Both the position numbers and the translations under genes were made by a program. From NCBI GenBank assembly GCA_035327565.1, contig DAOLDB010000017.1:4876-68875 (forward strand): a DNA stretch of 64,000 bases, in the 5' to 3' direction. The stretch is from JABDLO01 sp035327565. Lineage in GTDB: Bacteria; Bacteroidota; Bacteroidia; Chitinophagales; Saprospiraceae. Shown here in pieces: positions 1-9,383 of the stretch (its first letter is position 1; each line of letters opens with the position of its first letter). The notes beneath the pieces were generated by a model, which saw only the letters and a list, made by a program, of their open reading frames with translations, had not been told where the DNA came from and searched no databases.

Positions 1-1
1 C

Positions 2-1696
2 GATATGGAATACGGTCAGGAAATCATGGCCGGTATTGTACATAACTGGACCTGGAGGATTAATCCAAACCATGTCATTGAATCAAAAAATTTATACAAC
101 CAACTTACTTCCCATGATTTCATTGACCGATTAGGTACTCAAATCGCACAAGGATTCGACCAAAATAATTTTTCATTCTTTAATGAACATCGCGGACTAC
201 TATCCAATCAGATAATTGGAACGCACAAATTGTTTAAAGATAAAACCCGAATAGAATGGATTGGAGGGTATGGATACTCATTTAATGATCTTCCGGATTA
301 CAGAAGATACAGAAGAAACGTTGTGGACATTGAGACCATGGAATCAGTATTATTTGTTCCGAGGGGTCAAACTCCTGATTTTTTGGGTAAATTTTATTCC
401 AGTATGAGGGAGAATATCTATTCAGGCGTGATCAATCTCGAACACAAATTCAATATGTATTCTGCCAGCGATTTTAAACCCATTGTACGCGCAGGTGCAT
501 TTTATGAAGATCGTTCAAGAAATTTTGAAGCAAGAAACCTGGGATATACCCGAGGATTTTCTTTCGATGAATCACTGACTCAACTTCCTGTGGACCAGAT
601 CTTTCTTCCTGAAAATATTAATCCAGCCACAGGTATTCGTCTGGGAGAAAATTTTTCATCCAGCAATTTCTTTAATGCCAGTAACATGTTAAAGGCTTTG
701 TATATTTCATTAGACATTCCATTTAAAAGATTCAATCTGTATGGTGGCTTCCGGTATGAAGATAATACACAAGGTTTGCGCAGTCCCGACAGATTCAATG
801 AAGGCCCAATCTCACCTATCGATCCGGTAATTCTTGAACAAAGGATCATACTTCCTTCATTTACCCTTTCTTATGAATTAACTTCAAAATCATTTCTGAA
901 ATTTGTATATGGCAAAACTGTTAACCGGCCGGAATTCCGGGAAATTGCGCCTTTTGGTTTTTACAATTTTACATTTGATGCTACGGTTACAGGCTACCAG
1001 CAGCTAAGAAACGCGACCATCGATAATTTTGATCTCCGTTGGGAACTCTACCCAAGTCCCACAGAAACCGTATCTATTGCACTATTTTCCAAAAGATTTA
1101 CTGACCCCATTGAATCACTATACGGAAATTTTGGAAGCGAACAATCAACTTTTTTATTTAGAAATACAGAAAGTGCATTTGCCAGAGGAATTGAATTGGA
1201 TATAAGAAAATCATTGTCCGGTCTTACTAAAATATCATGGCTTGACAGAATGGCGGTGATGGCAAATATATCGATTATTGACAGTCAGGTGACATTGGGA
1301 GAGGAATTATCCGAGCTTCTTCGTGCCAAAAACAGGCCTTTACAGGGACAATCGTCCTTTATTGTGAACACTGGGCTATTTTACACTGACCTGGAAAAAA
1401 ACCTTCAGATTAACATTTTATATAATGTCATCGGAAAACGGATCTTATTGGTTGGAGCAGCTTCTATTCCAGACACCTATGAAATGCCCAGAAATGTCAT
1501 TGATGTCAGCGTAAACAAAGGATTAACGCAACGGTTGGGTTTAAAGTTTGGAGTCAAAGATCTTCTCAATCAGGAATTTTTGCTCCTTCAGGATGGTAAT
1601 GAAGATGGAATTTTTGACAGAAAGAATGATCAGATTTTCCGTCGGTTCAAACCAGGTTCTATTTTCTCACTTGGATTAACTTATCAGCTACAATAG
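2..1696 (+). CDS. TonB-dependent outer-membrane receptor, C-terminal part
   Basis: The frame is open at the left edge, so the signal peptide, any N-terminal carboxypeptidase-like domain and the plug are outside the window. What remains (about 560 residues) is the beta-barrel, with alternating aromatic strands. It carries the segment NRPEFREIAPFGF, a stretch commonly seen in Bacteroidota TonB-dependent receptor barrels, and a final strand near IFSLGLTYQLQ. A short acidic loop, DGNEDGIFDRKND, near the C-terminus resembles a calcium-binding turn. Such receptors import ligands across the outer membrane using TonB/ExbBD energy. The next gene, 34 bp downstream on the same strand, encodes a surface lipoprotein and is probably a functional partner. 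The substrate cannot be told from the sequence. The family call is secure. Confidence 0.87.
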   Translation, partial: DMEYGQEIMAGIVHNWTWRINPNHVIESKNLYNQLTSHDFIDRLGTQIAQGFDQNNFSFFNEHRGLLSNQIIGTHKLFKDKTRIEWIGGYGYSFNDLPDYRRYRRNVVDIETMESVLFVPRGQTPDFLGKFYSSMRENIYSGVINLEHKFNMYSASDFKPIVRAGAFYEDRSRNFEARNLGYTRGFSFDESLTQLPVDQIFLPENINPATGIRLGENFSSSNFFNASNMLKALYISLDIPFKRFNLYGGFRYEDNTQGLRSPDRFNEGPISPIDPVILEQRIILPSFTLSYELTSKSFLKFVYGKTVNRPEFREIAPFGFYNFTFDATVTGYQQLRNATIDNFDLRWELYPSPTETVSIALFSKRFTDPIESLYGNFGSEQSTFLFRNTESAFARGIELDIRKSLSGLTKISWLDRMAVMANISIIDSQVTLGEELSELLRAKNRPLQGQSSFIVNTGLFYTDLEKNLQINILYNVIGKRILLVGAASIPDTYEMPRNVIDVSVNKGLTQRLGLKFGVKDLLNQEFLLLQDGNEDGIFDRKNDQIFRRFKPGSIFSLGLTYQLQ

Positions 1697-1730
1697 CTAT
1701 TCAGAAATTACTTAATTAAAAATTTGTTAC

Positions 1731-3710
1731 ATGAAAAAGTCTAAGTTTTCAATGAAAGCCTTGCCATTCATTTTGGCGTCTTTAGTGGCTTTTACACTTG
1801 TTTTCACCAGCTGTGGAAAAGATGAAGATCCGGAGCCTATTGGTGCACCCCCTACCGTAACGATTACTCCGGCCAATGCAACCGGTATAGCCGGTACGAC
1901 TGTTTCCACATCGGTTTCCATTAATGGTCCGGCCGGACTCACCTCATTGCGTATATTGAAAAACGGAGCACCTGACGGTGCGTTTCCCGATCAAAGTTTG
2001 TCCGGAACGACAGCCACTTATGATCTCAACTATACCATTGAAAGTCTTCCGGTAAATTCTGTGGTTAACTTTACATTTATTGCTACAGACGCAATAGGAA
2101 GATCAGTCACATCCTCTCCCTTTAGTGTCACTGTGGCTGCTGAACCACCAAAACCTTTGGTACAGGTAGGTGGAGTAACCCGTTTGGCGGGTTTTGATGA
2201 GCACATACCCGGAGTACCTGTTCCAGGTATTGAAGGTACATATCTTCAAGGTAATGTGACATTGACAAAGAACAAAAATTACGTACTTATTGGCTTTGTC
2301 AGAGTTGGACCTGTTCCTGCAGCCGGACAAACCCCTCAAAATGATGATGGGAGAACCGAAGGTGTTATTACCATTGAGCCCGGCACTATAATTTTTGGAG
2401 ATGAGGCCACTAAGGGAACATTGGTTATCCAAAGAGGTGGGAAAATTATTGCTGATGGAACAAGAGACGAGCCCATTGTTATGACTTCTATCAAAGCTCC
2501 GGGCCAAAGAACTCCAGGAGATTGGGGTGGCCTGGTAGTTTGTGGAAGAGCTCGAAACAACGAAGGATTGAATGTTCAATTGGAAGGGGGATATGCCGCA
2601 TGGCATGGCGGTACCAATGATAGTGATGATTCAGGAATCATGAGATACCTCAGAGTTGAATGGGCAGGTATTCCTATTAATCCCAACGAAGAAGTTAACA
2701 CAGTAACCTTAGGTAGTGTAGGTCGAAGTACTGTTTTAGAATATGTACAGGCATCCTACGGCCTGGATGACCAATTTGAGTGGTTTGGAGGTTCAGTGGA
2801 TGGCAAATACTTAATTTGCTACAGAGGATTGGATGATGATTTTGATGTCGATTTAGGTCACAGCGGAAATGTTCAATTCGGAATTGGAATCCGCGATTCC
2901 AAGGATGCTGACCAATCCGGATCCAATGGATTTGAAGTAGATAATAATGGAAGTGGCGAGTTGAGAGAACCATTTACGTCCACAGTCTTTTCCAATATTA
3001 CTATTATTGGACCAAAAAAGGTGAGAGAAACTTCCATTTCAGCTGAATTCCAACATGGAGCCCAACTAAGAAGAAGTACAAAACTCAAGATCTATAACTC
3101 CATCATTACAGGATATCCTATGGGTATTTATATCGATGGGAATGCAACTACAGATCATGCTATTAATAATGAATTACAATTGCGAAATGTAATCCTTGCA
3201 GGTGTAAGGGATTGGGGAGGTAATGGCTTTGGTAAAGCTTATGATCCAAACAGAGCATATGGTCACAATGGAGCCATCCTTCAAGCCAATTATCCGGATC
3301 CGGTTGCGGATGGACTTCCATTCAGAGATGGCAGTGGAAACCCAAGAGGAAATCATCCGGGTTCCGAACCCAGAGGACACGCTCTTCGGTATAATGTTGC
3401 TAGTTTTGATGCCATAGACTGGTTTAACACCCCGGCATTCGGTAATAAATTTGTGGCTGCCTGGGACGAAATCGGTATCAGCTCCACCGTTTTCGATAGA
3501 GGAACCCCCACATTTTTAGTTCAGACAAATAGTCTTGCTGCCACCAGTGCACGTTGGGATAATGTACCTGCAACAGCCACCAACCCCAGAAGTACCTGGT
3601 TTGGTAACTGGGAGCAAGTACCTTTTGTAGGAGGATTTGGCACTTCAGGAGATTGGACACAAGGTTGGTCCAGCTTTAATATTAATGAAGATTACGGATT
3701 TTCACGATAA
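1731..3710 (+). CDS. large exported lipoprotein partnered with the TonB receptor
   Basis: This is a 659-residue lipoprotein. The signal peptide ends in FTSC, with the lipid-accepting Cys at about residue 28, followed by an acidic GKDEDPEP tether. Residues 38-140 look like an Ig-like domain (PPTVTITPANATG and onward). The rest (about 150-659) is rich in Gly and Asn with parallel strand-like repeats such as TLVIQRGGKIIADG and DWGGLVVCGRA, consistent with a beta-helix-like fold. Proteins of this type are widespread in Bacteroidota directly after a TonB-dependent receptor and are often misnamed in databases. No catalytic motif is recognisable, and nothing indicates a transporter. It probably sits on the outer membrane and helps the preceding receptor capture a ligand; this is inferred from position only. 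Confidence 0.7.
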   Translation: MKKSKFSMKALPFILASLVAFTLVFTSCGKDEDPEPIGAPPTVTITPANATGIAGTTVSTSVSINGPAGLTSLRILKNGAPDGAFPDQSLSGTTATYDLNYTIESLPVNSVVNFTFIATDAIGRSVTSSPFSVTVAAEPPKPLVQVGGVTRLAGFDEHIPGVPVPGIEGTYLQGNVTLTKNKNYVLIGFVRVGPVPAAGQTPQNDDGRTEGVITIEPGTIIFGDEATKGTLVIQRGGKIIADGTRDEPIVMTSIKAPGQRTPGDWGGLVVCGRARNNEGLNVQLEGGYAAWHGGTNDSDDSGIMRYLRVEWAGIPINPNEEVNTVTLGSVGRSTVLEYVQASYGLDDQFEWFGGSVDGKYLICYRGLDDDFDVDLGHSGNVQFGIGIRDSKDADQSGSNGFEVDNNGSGELREPFTSTVFSNITIIGPKKVRETSISAEFQHGAQLRRSTKLKIYNSIITGYPMGIYIDGNATTDHAINNELQLRNVILAGVRDWGGNGFGKAYDPNRAYGHNGAILQANYPDPVADGLPFRDGSGNPRGNHPGSEPRGHALRYNVASFDAIDWFNTPAFGNKFVAAWDEIGISSTVFDRGTPTFLVQTNSLAATSARWDNVPATATNPRSTWFGNWEQVPFVGGFGTSGDWTQGWSSFNINEDYGFSR

Positions 3711-3730
3711 AATTGTTATTGAATTCAGGA

Positions 3731-3765
3731 AGCCGGTCGTTACTATTTACGACCGGCTTTTTTTT
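3731..3765 (+). terminator. Rho-independent terminator after the receptor/lipoprotein pair
   Basis: A perfect 9-bp inverted repeat (AGCCGGTCG at 3731-3739 and CGACCGGCT at 3750-3758) encloses a 10-nt loop and runs into eight T residues. It lies 20 bp after the lipoprotein stop and ends that transcription unit. Confidence 0.9.
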
Positions 3766-3778
3766 ACACTAAAAATGC

Positions 3779-4378
3779 ATGATGAGCAATATACCATTTA
3801 TCTTTTTCTTTTTTGCCTTTCTGATCATGGCGTGTCAAACGCCTGACTCATTCGAATTCTCACATCATGTTCCGGATAAAGAACAAAGAGACAGCATTTT
3901 AACCGATATTGTAATTTACATATATAAAGTGCCGCGAGGTGTAAGAAAAGAAAATAAATTCAATCCTGAATATCGTCATCTGTATGAAAATGAATCCGGA
4001 AAATTTAACATGATAAAATACCATATAGATAATGAAGGTATACATTCATTTTTCCTGATCAGACCGGTCAGAAGTCATCTGGCAGAGCACCGCCGTGGTG
4101 TTTTTGGTCGTTTTTCATTGGATGATCAAATGAAAATCAGGAATTTCGAAGAATTGGCCAACACCCCCAGGCTGACAGAAGAAGAGATTATAGAAAAAGG
4201 CAACTATTTATGGCAGGATCTGATGTATTTTAAAAACCTTGACAGATATTTTTTGAACAAAGATTATATTGAATTTCCCGATGATCGGGTACGATATGAT
4301 AGCCAAAACAAAGAATGGACCTATAACCATTTAGATGTGCTTAACAGGGATGTTTTACCTAATGATGAGGAGAATTAA
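3779..4378 (+). CDS. small lipoprotein of unknown function
   Basis: This is a 199-residue protein with a hydrophobic N-terminus (IPFIFFFFAFLIMAC) ending in a good lipobox, so it is probably lipidated at about Cys19. The mature part is charged and mostly helical or mixed, with no recognised motif. Two ATG codons lie in tandem at the start; either could be used. It begins just after the terminator of the receptor pair, so it needs its own promoter, although some read-through is possible. The next gene is convergent. I do not recognise the family. Confidence 0.65.
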   Translation: MMSNIPFIFFFFAFLIMACQTPDSFEFSHHVPDKEQRDSILTDIVIYIYKVPRGVRKENKFNPEYRHLYENESGKFNMIKYHIDNEGIHSFFLIRPVRSHLAEHRRGVFGRFSLDDQMKIRNFEELANTPRLTEEEIIEKGNYLWQDLMYFKNLDRYFLNKDYIEFPDDRVRYDSQNKEWTYNHLDVLNRDVLPNDEEN

Positions 4379-4410
4379 GATTTTATCCGTATCCCAAACA
4401 TTTACCTTTA

Positions 4411-5523
4411 TTAAACCTTTATGTATTTCCCCTTTCGATCCATCCAAAGGCCTATCAGCCATATCAGCAACATATAGACTATTGCAAACATGAATGAAGC
4501 ACTTTTCGGAGTCAACCAACTGGTAAAACCCTGATGATAAACCACAGCCTTCAGAGTTTGATCCCCAATCTTTATCATATAAAAAAATCGGATAATAATC
4601 AGGGACAAAACGTATAATATCAAAGGATTTTTCCCAAACACTTCAAAGAAATAGGTCCAGCTTTTCTTCCCTAATATCTCAATGGTAATAATAAGAAATA
4701 CCAATATCAACAGATCAAGTCCACATGTCAGGAGAACAAAAGAAGAGGTCCAGATTTTCTTGTTAATAGGAAAGATCATATCCCACATCAAAGACAGTAA
4801 TATCAAACCTATTCCACCTACCAATAGCCTGAGTGCCACATCTTTCTTAATTGGATTATCTTTGACATACAGTCCGGTAAGATAACCTGCCAATACATTT
4901 ACCGTTGCAGGCAATGAGCTCAATAAACCTTCAGGATCAAATGGCACCCCTTCCCCCTGATATAAAAGTCCGGAACCTAATAACCATAAGTCCATCTTAT
5001 GTCCAATATTGGTCAACATTTCAAAATCTCCCAAGGCGCCCATTACTGCCCAATAACCCAACAAAAAAATAATACTCACTATGAGCGCTCCCCGTTTCTT
5101 GAAATGATATACCACTACCGATGCAATAAAATAACACAAAGCTATCCGCTGTAAAACACCCAATAAGCGCACTTTTGAAAAATCTATCAATGCAACCTTT
5201 CCATCGGCTTGTACTTCGTAAAAGGGAAAAGCATTCAGCAGATAACCTATCAGAAAAATAAGAAAGGTTCTTTTAACTACTTTACCATAAAACGAGGCAG
5301 TAGAACTATTCAAATACTTAGTAAAACTAAAGCTCATGGCAGTGCCCACAATGAAAAGAAAAGAGGGGAATACCAGATCCGTTGGTGTAAATCCATGCCA
5401 CGCAGCATGCGCTAACGGCGCATACAAATTTGACCAGCTTCCCGGAGTGTTAACAATAATCATCAAGGCAATGGTTAAGCCCCGCATGACATCTAATGAT
5501 AAGTATCTTTCCTTCATTTTCAA
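4411..5523 (-). CDS. HGSNAT/NagX-like membrane acyltransferase (DUF5009 type)
   Basis: This 370-residue polytopic membrane protein starts with ERYLSLDVMRGLTIALMI, the hallmark N-terminus of the heparan-alpha-glucosaminide N-acetyltransferase/NagX family. It continues with the conserved first loop WHGFTPTDLVFPSFLFIVG, and about ten hydrophobic segments follow. Characterised members move an acetyl group from cytoplasmic acetyl-CoA to amino sugars on the other side of the membrane; bacterial members often sit with N-acetylglucosamine catabolism genes. Here the divergent neighbour is a GH20 hexosaminidase, which supports a role in amino-sugar processing. The substrate is inferred, not shown. Confidence 0.82.
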   Translation of the reverse strand: MKMKERYLSLDVMRGLTIALMIIVNTPGSWSNLYAPLAHAAWHGFTPTDLVFPSFLFIVGTAMSFSFTKYLNSSTASFYGKVVKRTFLIFLIGYLLNAFPFYEVQADGKVALIDFSKVRLLGVLQRIALCYFIASVVVYHFKKRGALIVSIIFLLGYWAVMGALGDFEMLTNIGHKMDLWLLGSGLLYQGEGVPFDPEGLLSSLPATVNVLAGYLTGLYVKDNPIKKDVALRLLVGGIGLILLSLMWDMIFPINKKIWTSSFVLLTCGLDLLILVFLIITIEILGKKSWTYFFEVFGKNPLILYVLSLIIIRFFYMIKIGDQTLKAVVYHQGFTSWLTPKSASFMFAIVYMLLIWLIGLWMDRKGKYIKV

Positions 5524-5633
5524 GTAACTATACAGTGGTTGAATAAGTCAATTTCAAAAAATAATAATTATTCGAAAAATAAGTGATATTTTTATTTCTG
5601 TACGACAATGTACCGATAAAAAGAAAATTTAAA

Positions 5634-8207
5634 ATGTCTCGTATACAGATATACTTATACGTCTGTGGGTTATTTTGTATTGGATTGAGCAGTTGCAACA
5701 ACGTTCAAAACCGTGTAGAAAAAAAATACCCCGTTCATGTAACATGGACCTGGCATGAAACCAATGGTTCAGAAATGTCCGGACATCGGGCAAGCTTTCG
5801 AATTTCTAACCAAAGTATTGATACGATTCAAGGTAATTGGGAGTTTTACTTTAATACTTTATTTCTATCAATAAATTCATCGGTGAAGAATGATTCTTTT
5901 CATATGCAGCACATTTCCGGTGACTTATGGAAAATATATCCCAAAGACAGCCTCCCCATCTATCCGGGAACAAGCATTGACATAGCTTACGAATCGAGCT
6001 CCTTATTCTTTAAAAATGTTCAAGCTCCACACGGTTTCTATATGGTATGGAACAAAGATCCTGAAACCGCCCGACGCATACAATCATATGAAATCAAGGG
6101 CATTGATATATCCGAACTGGCAATAAATGTGTCCAGCTCTCAAATCCCAATTCCAACAGCAAGTTACCTATATGAAAAAAATAAAGAGTTAGAGGAATTG
6201 GAAGACTGGCACATTATACCTACACCTCAAGTATGTAAGTTTGCCAATGAATTTGGCTTATTGAGTTCCAATACCCTGATCGTAGCACCGGGCTTATTAC
6301 AGAATGAATCCAATTACCTTAATAATTATATTCAGTTTTTGTTAAATGATTCGGTTACTGTAAGAAACTCAGTGGATGATGCTGAAATAGCAGTGGTAAA
6401 TCTGACTATAAATGAAGAGCTGGCTTCAGAAGCCTATGAAATGATATATTCTGAAAATCAAATCAATATTTCAGGAGGTTCTCCAAAAGGCGTTTTTTAC
6501 GGTATACAATCACTGATCGCATTATTTCCTATAGAAGCTTTTACAAGAAAAAATGACCAGGTGCGATTTCGATTGGCCAATATTTCGGATGCGCCTGCTT
6601 TTCCCTATCGTGGTGTGCATATTGATGTTGCACGCAATTTCCATAACGTAGGAACCATTAAGAAGATCATTGATTTGCTGGCATTTTATAAAATAAACAC
6701 TCTCCATTTTCATCTCACCAATGATGAAGGGTGGCGATTGGAAATTCCGGGACTTCCTGAATTGACGGATATCGGAGCTGCACGTGGGCATTCCCTCCAA
6801 GAAACCGACTACCTTTTACCCTATTATGGCACAGGCCCGGAACTGAAACGTCAGTACTACAGTACCGATGATTTTAAATCCATTTTGAAATACGCTCATA
6901 GCCGCCATATAGAAGTCATTCCTGAAGTAAGTGTTCCTGGTCATGCAAGGGCTGCTATCCTTGCCATGCGTAAAAGATATTATAAGTACATGCAGGAAGG
7001 CAACAGGGAAGAAGCTGAAAAGTTTTTATTGGATGATTTGACGGACAAATCAGAGTATATTTCAGTACAAAATTTCAGAGAAAATACGGTCAATGTTTGT
7101 ATACCATCCGTTTATCGTTTTTTTGAGGTAGTCATAGATGCCATCATCCAAATGTATAAAGAAGCTGAAGTGCCTTTACGCACCATTCATACCGGTGGAG
7201 ACGAAGTTCCTGATGGGTGCTGGACAGCTTCTCCGGTTTGCGAAAAATTATTTGACCAATCCCCTAACTTAAAAGGAGTAAAAGATCTGCCTGAATATTT
7301 TTTACTCAATATTGAATCCATATTACGCGAACGTGGCTTACGACTTGCAGGTTGGGAAGAAATAGCGGAAAAACCTTCACATTCTGATAATAGCCATGGA
7401 TCTTTTGTTACGAACAATCGTTTTGCAACGTCCGGATTCCTGGTATATATATGGAACTCTGTAGCAGGATGGGGAAGTGAAGATGTTGCCTATCAATTGG
7501 CCAATGCAGGGTATGATGTAGTTATATGTAATTCTTCCAATTTGTATTTTGATCTTGCCTACGATCTGCATCCGGATGAAAGGGGGCACACATGGTCAGG
7601 ATTCATCGATACAAGAACTGCATGGAGTATTCTTCCTTTTGATATCTTTTTGTCCAATGATAGCGACATGTTTGGCAATCCGATTGACCCTGCTCAAATC
7701 AAAAAAGGTAAAACTTTATTACAGGAAGAAGCAAAATCAAGAATAAAAGGTCTTCAGGGACAGTTGTGGTCAGAAACCATTTACACGGGTGAGCAAATGG
7801 AATATTACCTCTTTCCAAGATTAACCGGCCTCGCGGAGAGAGCATGGAAAGGGCAACCCCATTGGGGAGATATAGCAGATAGTAAAATCAGGAATAAAGA
7901 AAGACTGAACGAATGGAACCGGTTTGCCAATTCCATCGGAAAAAGGGATTTGCCGCGGTCAGATTATTTATTCAATGGTTTTAATGGCCGTATTCCCAGG
8001 CCGGGTGCCCAATTGATGGAAGGGAAACTCTATGCGAATATCGAATATCCCGGTTTGATCATTCGCTTTACCACTGATGGAAGTACTCCCGATGAATGGT
8101 CGACCGTATACAAAGGTCCAATACAAATTTCTTCTAAAACCATTCACCTGAGAGCATTTACACCTTCAGGAAGAGGAGGGGGAATAACTATTGTCACTAA
8201 CCAATAG
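5634..8207 (+). CDS. GH20 beta-N-acetylhexosaminidase, lipoprotein
   Basis: This exported hexosaminidase removes terminal GlcNAc/GalNAc residues. I chose the ATG at 5634 over the in-frame GTG at 5583 because it places a proper lipoprotein signal (YLYVCGLFCIGLSSC, Cys21) at the N-terminus; the product is 857 residues. Domains in order are an N-terminal carbohydrate-binding-like beta domain (about 30-165), a GH20b alpha/beta domain (about 190-305), the TIM-barrel catalytic domain (about 320-745) and a C-terminal CHB_HEX-type domain containing FTTDGSTP. The catalytic pair is clear in HTGGDEVP (Asp523-Glu524), and HFHLTNDEGWRLEI is a conserved barrel strand. The enzyme is probably anchored in the outer or inner membrane. 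The divergent acyltransferase and the downstream SIS protein suggest an amino-sugar scavenging locus. Confidence 0.93.
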   Translation: MSRIQIYLYVCGLFCIGLSSCNNVQNRVEKKYPVHVTWTWHETNGSEMSGHRASFRISNQSIDTIQGNWEFYFNTLFLSINSSVKNDSFHMQHISGDLWKIYPKDSLPIYPGTSIDIAYESSSLFFKNVQAPHGFYMVWNKDPETARRIQSYEIKGIDISELAINVSSSQIPIPTASYLYEKNKELEELEDWHIIPTPQVCKFANEFGLLSSNTLIVAPGLLQNESNYLNNYIQFLLNDSVTVRNSVDDAEIAVVNLTINEELASEAYEMIYSENQINISGGSPKGVFYGIQSLIALFPIEAFTRKNDQVRFRLANISDAPAFPYRGVHIDVARNFHNVGTIKKIIDLLAFYKINTLHFHLTNDEGWRLEIPGLPELTDIGAARGHSLQETDYLLPYYGTGPELKRQYYSTDDFKSILKYAHSRHIEVIPEVSVPGHARAAILAMRKRYYKYMQEGNREEAEKFLLDDLTDKSEYISVQNFRENTVNVCIPSVYRFFEVVIDAIIQMYKEAEVPLRTIHTGGDEVPDGCWTASPVCEKLFDQSPNLKGVKDLPEYFLLNIESILRERGLRLAGWEEIAEKPSHSDNSHGSFVTNNRFATSGFLVYIWNSVAGWGSEDVAYQLANAGYDVVICNSSNLYFDLAYDLHPDERGHTWSGFIDTRTAWSILPFDIFLSNDSDMFGNPIDPAQIKKGKTLLQEEAKSRIKGLQGQLWSETIYTGEQMEYYLFPRLTGLAERAWKGQPHWGDIADSKIRNKERLNEWNRFANSIGKRDLPRSDYLFNGFNGRIPRPGAQLMEGKLYANIEYPGLIIRFTTDGSTPDEWSTVYKGPIQISSKTIHLRAFTPSGRGGGITIVTNQ

Positions 8208-8311
8208 ACAAAATTATACATTCGCATTTTGGAGTAAAAAAATTGAATAATTAACATAGCCCTAACAACTCAGAGAAAATATTTCAATCGGTCTCATTCA
8301 CTTTGTTGCAT

Positions 8312-8548
8312 CTATTTTCTAATTGGTTTATTAATTTCATCATGAAGTAAACTATTGTCTTTTTCTATTCATTCTATCGCAGAATCAGGTGAATTTTTAT
8401 TTGTTACTATCATTTTTCTGATCACCCATATAAACCCTTTAACTTCTAAACCTAAATCCTCAGCCTCACTTATTGACTTTTTATCTACGGTAAGCAATAT
8501 GCTTTTTAACTGGTTTGCTTTCCAGATTATGGTTTTATCATTTAGACT
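8312..8548 (-). pseudogene. remnant of a PIN-domain (DUF3368/VapC-like) gene
   Basis: Directly after the SIS gene stop codon, the same minus-strand frame continues for about 59 codons and encodes a peptide containing SILLTVDKKSISEAEDLGLE followed by VKGFIWVIRKMIV. This matches the C-terminal pattern of DUF3368/PIN proteins (hydrophobic strand, Asp, Ala-x-x-LGL-x-V-x-G, long helix). A TGA at 8369-8371 interrupts the frame, and the reading then continues with IEKDNSLLHDEINKPIRK, which fits the usual last helix of the family. There is no start codon, and the N-terminal half with the first catalytic acidic residues is missing. I infer a decayed toxin-like gene. The match was made by eye, so chance similarity remains possible. 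Confidence 0.45.
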
Positions 8549-9283
8549 TTACAGCAAAGGCACTTTGCTTTTATACTTTGACAACAGCAGATCATTCATT
8601 GCATCACCTTCATCGGTATTTGAACTGGAAAACACCTCAGGTACTATCCCCTTTTGTATGAGAATATGACACGCATGAACGATTAGGGACTGTACAATCA
8701 TCGCCCCCATGACAGTCGAAGTAGCTCCCACTTTGCCAGACATCCCTGGTAATTCTACAGATGTATCTCCAAAGCATCCCAAATTATCAATAAAAACATC
8801 CGACACTTCAAACAATCTCTTTCCGGATGAATGTCTTGAGTCGACCTGGAGGGTATGTTGAAGGCTGGTAATGGCAATCACCGGACAAACCTGCTCCCGT
8901 GCATACATGGCCATTTCAATACTCACAGAATTTCTACCTGAATTCGATGCAACGATCAATACATCATTTGAAGTTAGTGAATAGGGAATGAGAAGTTCCC
9001 TTCCCAGGTTTTCCTTCCTTTCCAGAACAGTGCTTCCAGAAGCGCTTTTATGTAACATTAATCCCTCATCCAACACCGGAATAACGCGGGCAAAACCTCC
9101 GGCACGATAAAAGATTTCTTCAGCCAGCATGTGGGAGTGACCGGTTCCGGAAGCATAGATGTATCCATTATTTTCAATGGTATGAGCGACCAGTTCCCCT
9201 GCTTCTATAATCTTTTCCTTTTGACGAAGTAAAAGTGAGGTCAAGGATTGTATTCCTGAAATATACTGTTCAAATGCTTTCAA
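8549..9283 (-). CDS. SIS-domain sugar-phosphate protein (UPF0309-like)
   Basis: This 244-residue protein has a sugar-isomerase (SIS) fold. GYIYASGTGHSHMLAEEIFY is the phosphosugar-binding Gly/Ser region and VLIVASNSGRNSVSIEMA is the second conserved strand-loop-helix. Related proteins in bacteria are UPF0309/GmhA-like phosphosugar isomerases or binding proteins, often near amino-sugar genes; the exact reaction is unknown. The only credible start is TTG at 9283, because a TGA lies 12 codons upstream in frame and no ATG occurs in between. The nearby GH20 enzyme and NagX-like protein hint that it handles an amino-sugar phosphate. Confidence 0.78.
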   Translation of the reverse strand: MKAFEQYISGIQSLTSLLLRQKEKIIEAGELVAHTIENNGYIYASGTGHSHMLAEEIFYRAGGFARVIPVLDEGLMLHKSASGSTVLERKENLGRELLIPYSLTSNDVLIVASNSGRNSVSIEMAMYAREQVCPVIAITSLQHTLQVDSRHSSGKRLFEVSDVFIDNLGCFGDTSVELPGMSGKVGATSTVMGAMIVQSLIVHACHILIQKGIVPEVFSSSNTDEGDAMNDLLLSKYKSKVPLL

Positions 9284-9383
9284 TCCTGTCAGTTTTAAAG
9301 TGTAAAATATTTTGATTCAATATGCTAAAAATATTGCAGAATTGATCATCATAAGAAGAATTTCTTGATTCACAATAAGAAAA

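Noticed and set aside
8355..8669. 104-codon plus-strand frame across the SIS gene end
   Set aside because: It runs antisense to the SIS coding region and the PIN remnant, which explain the sequence better.
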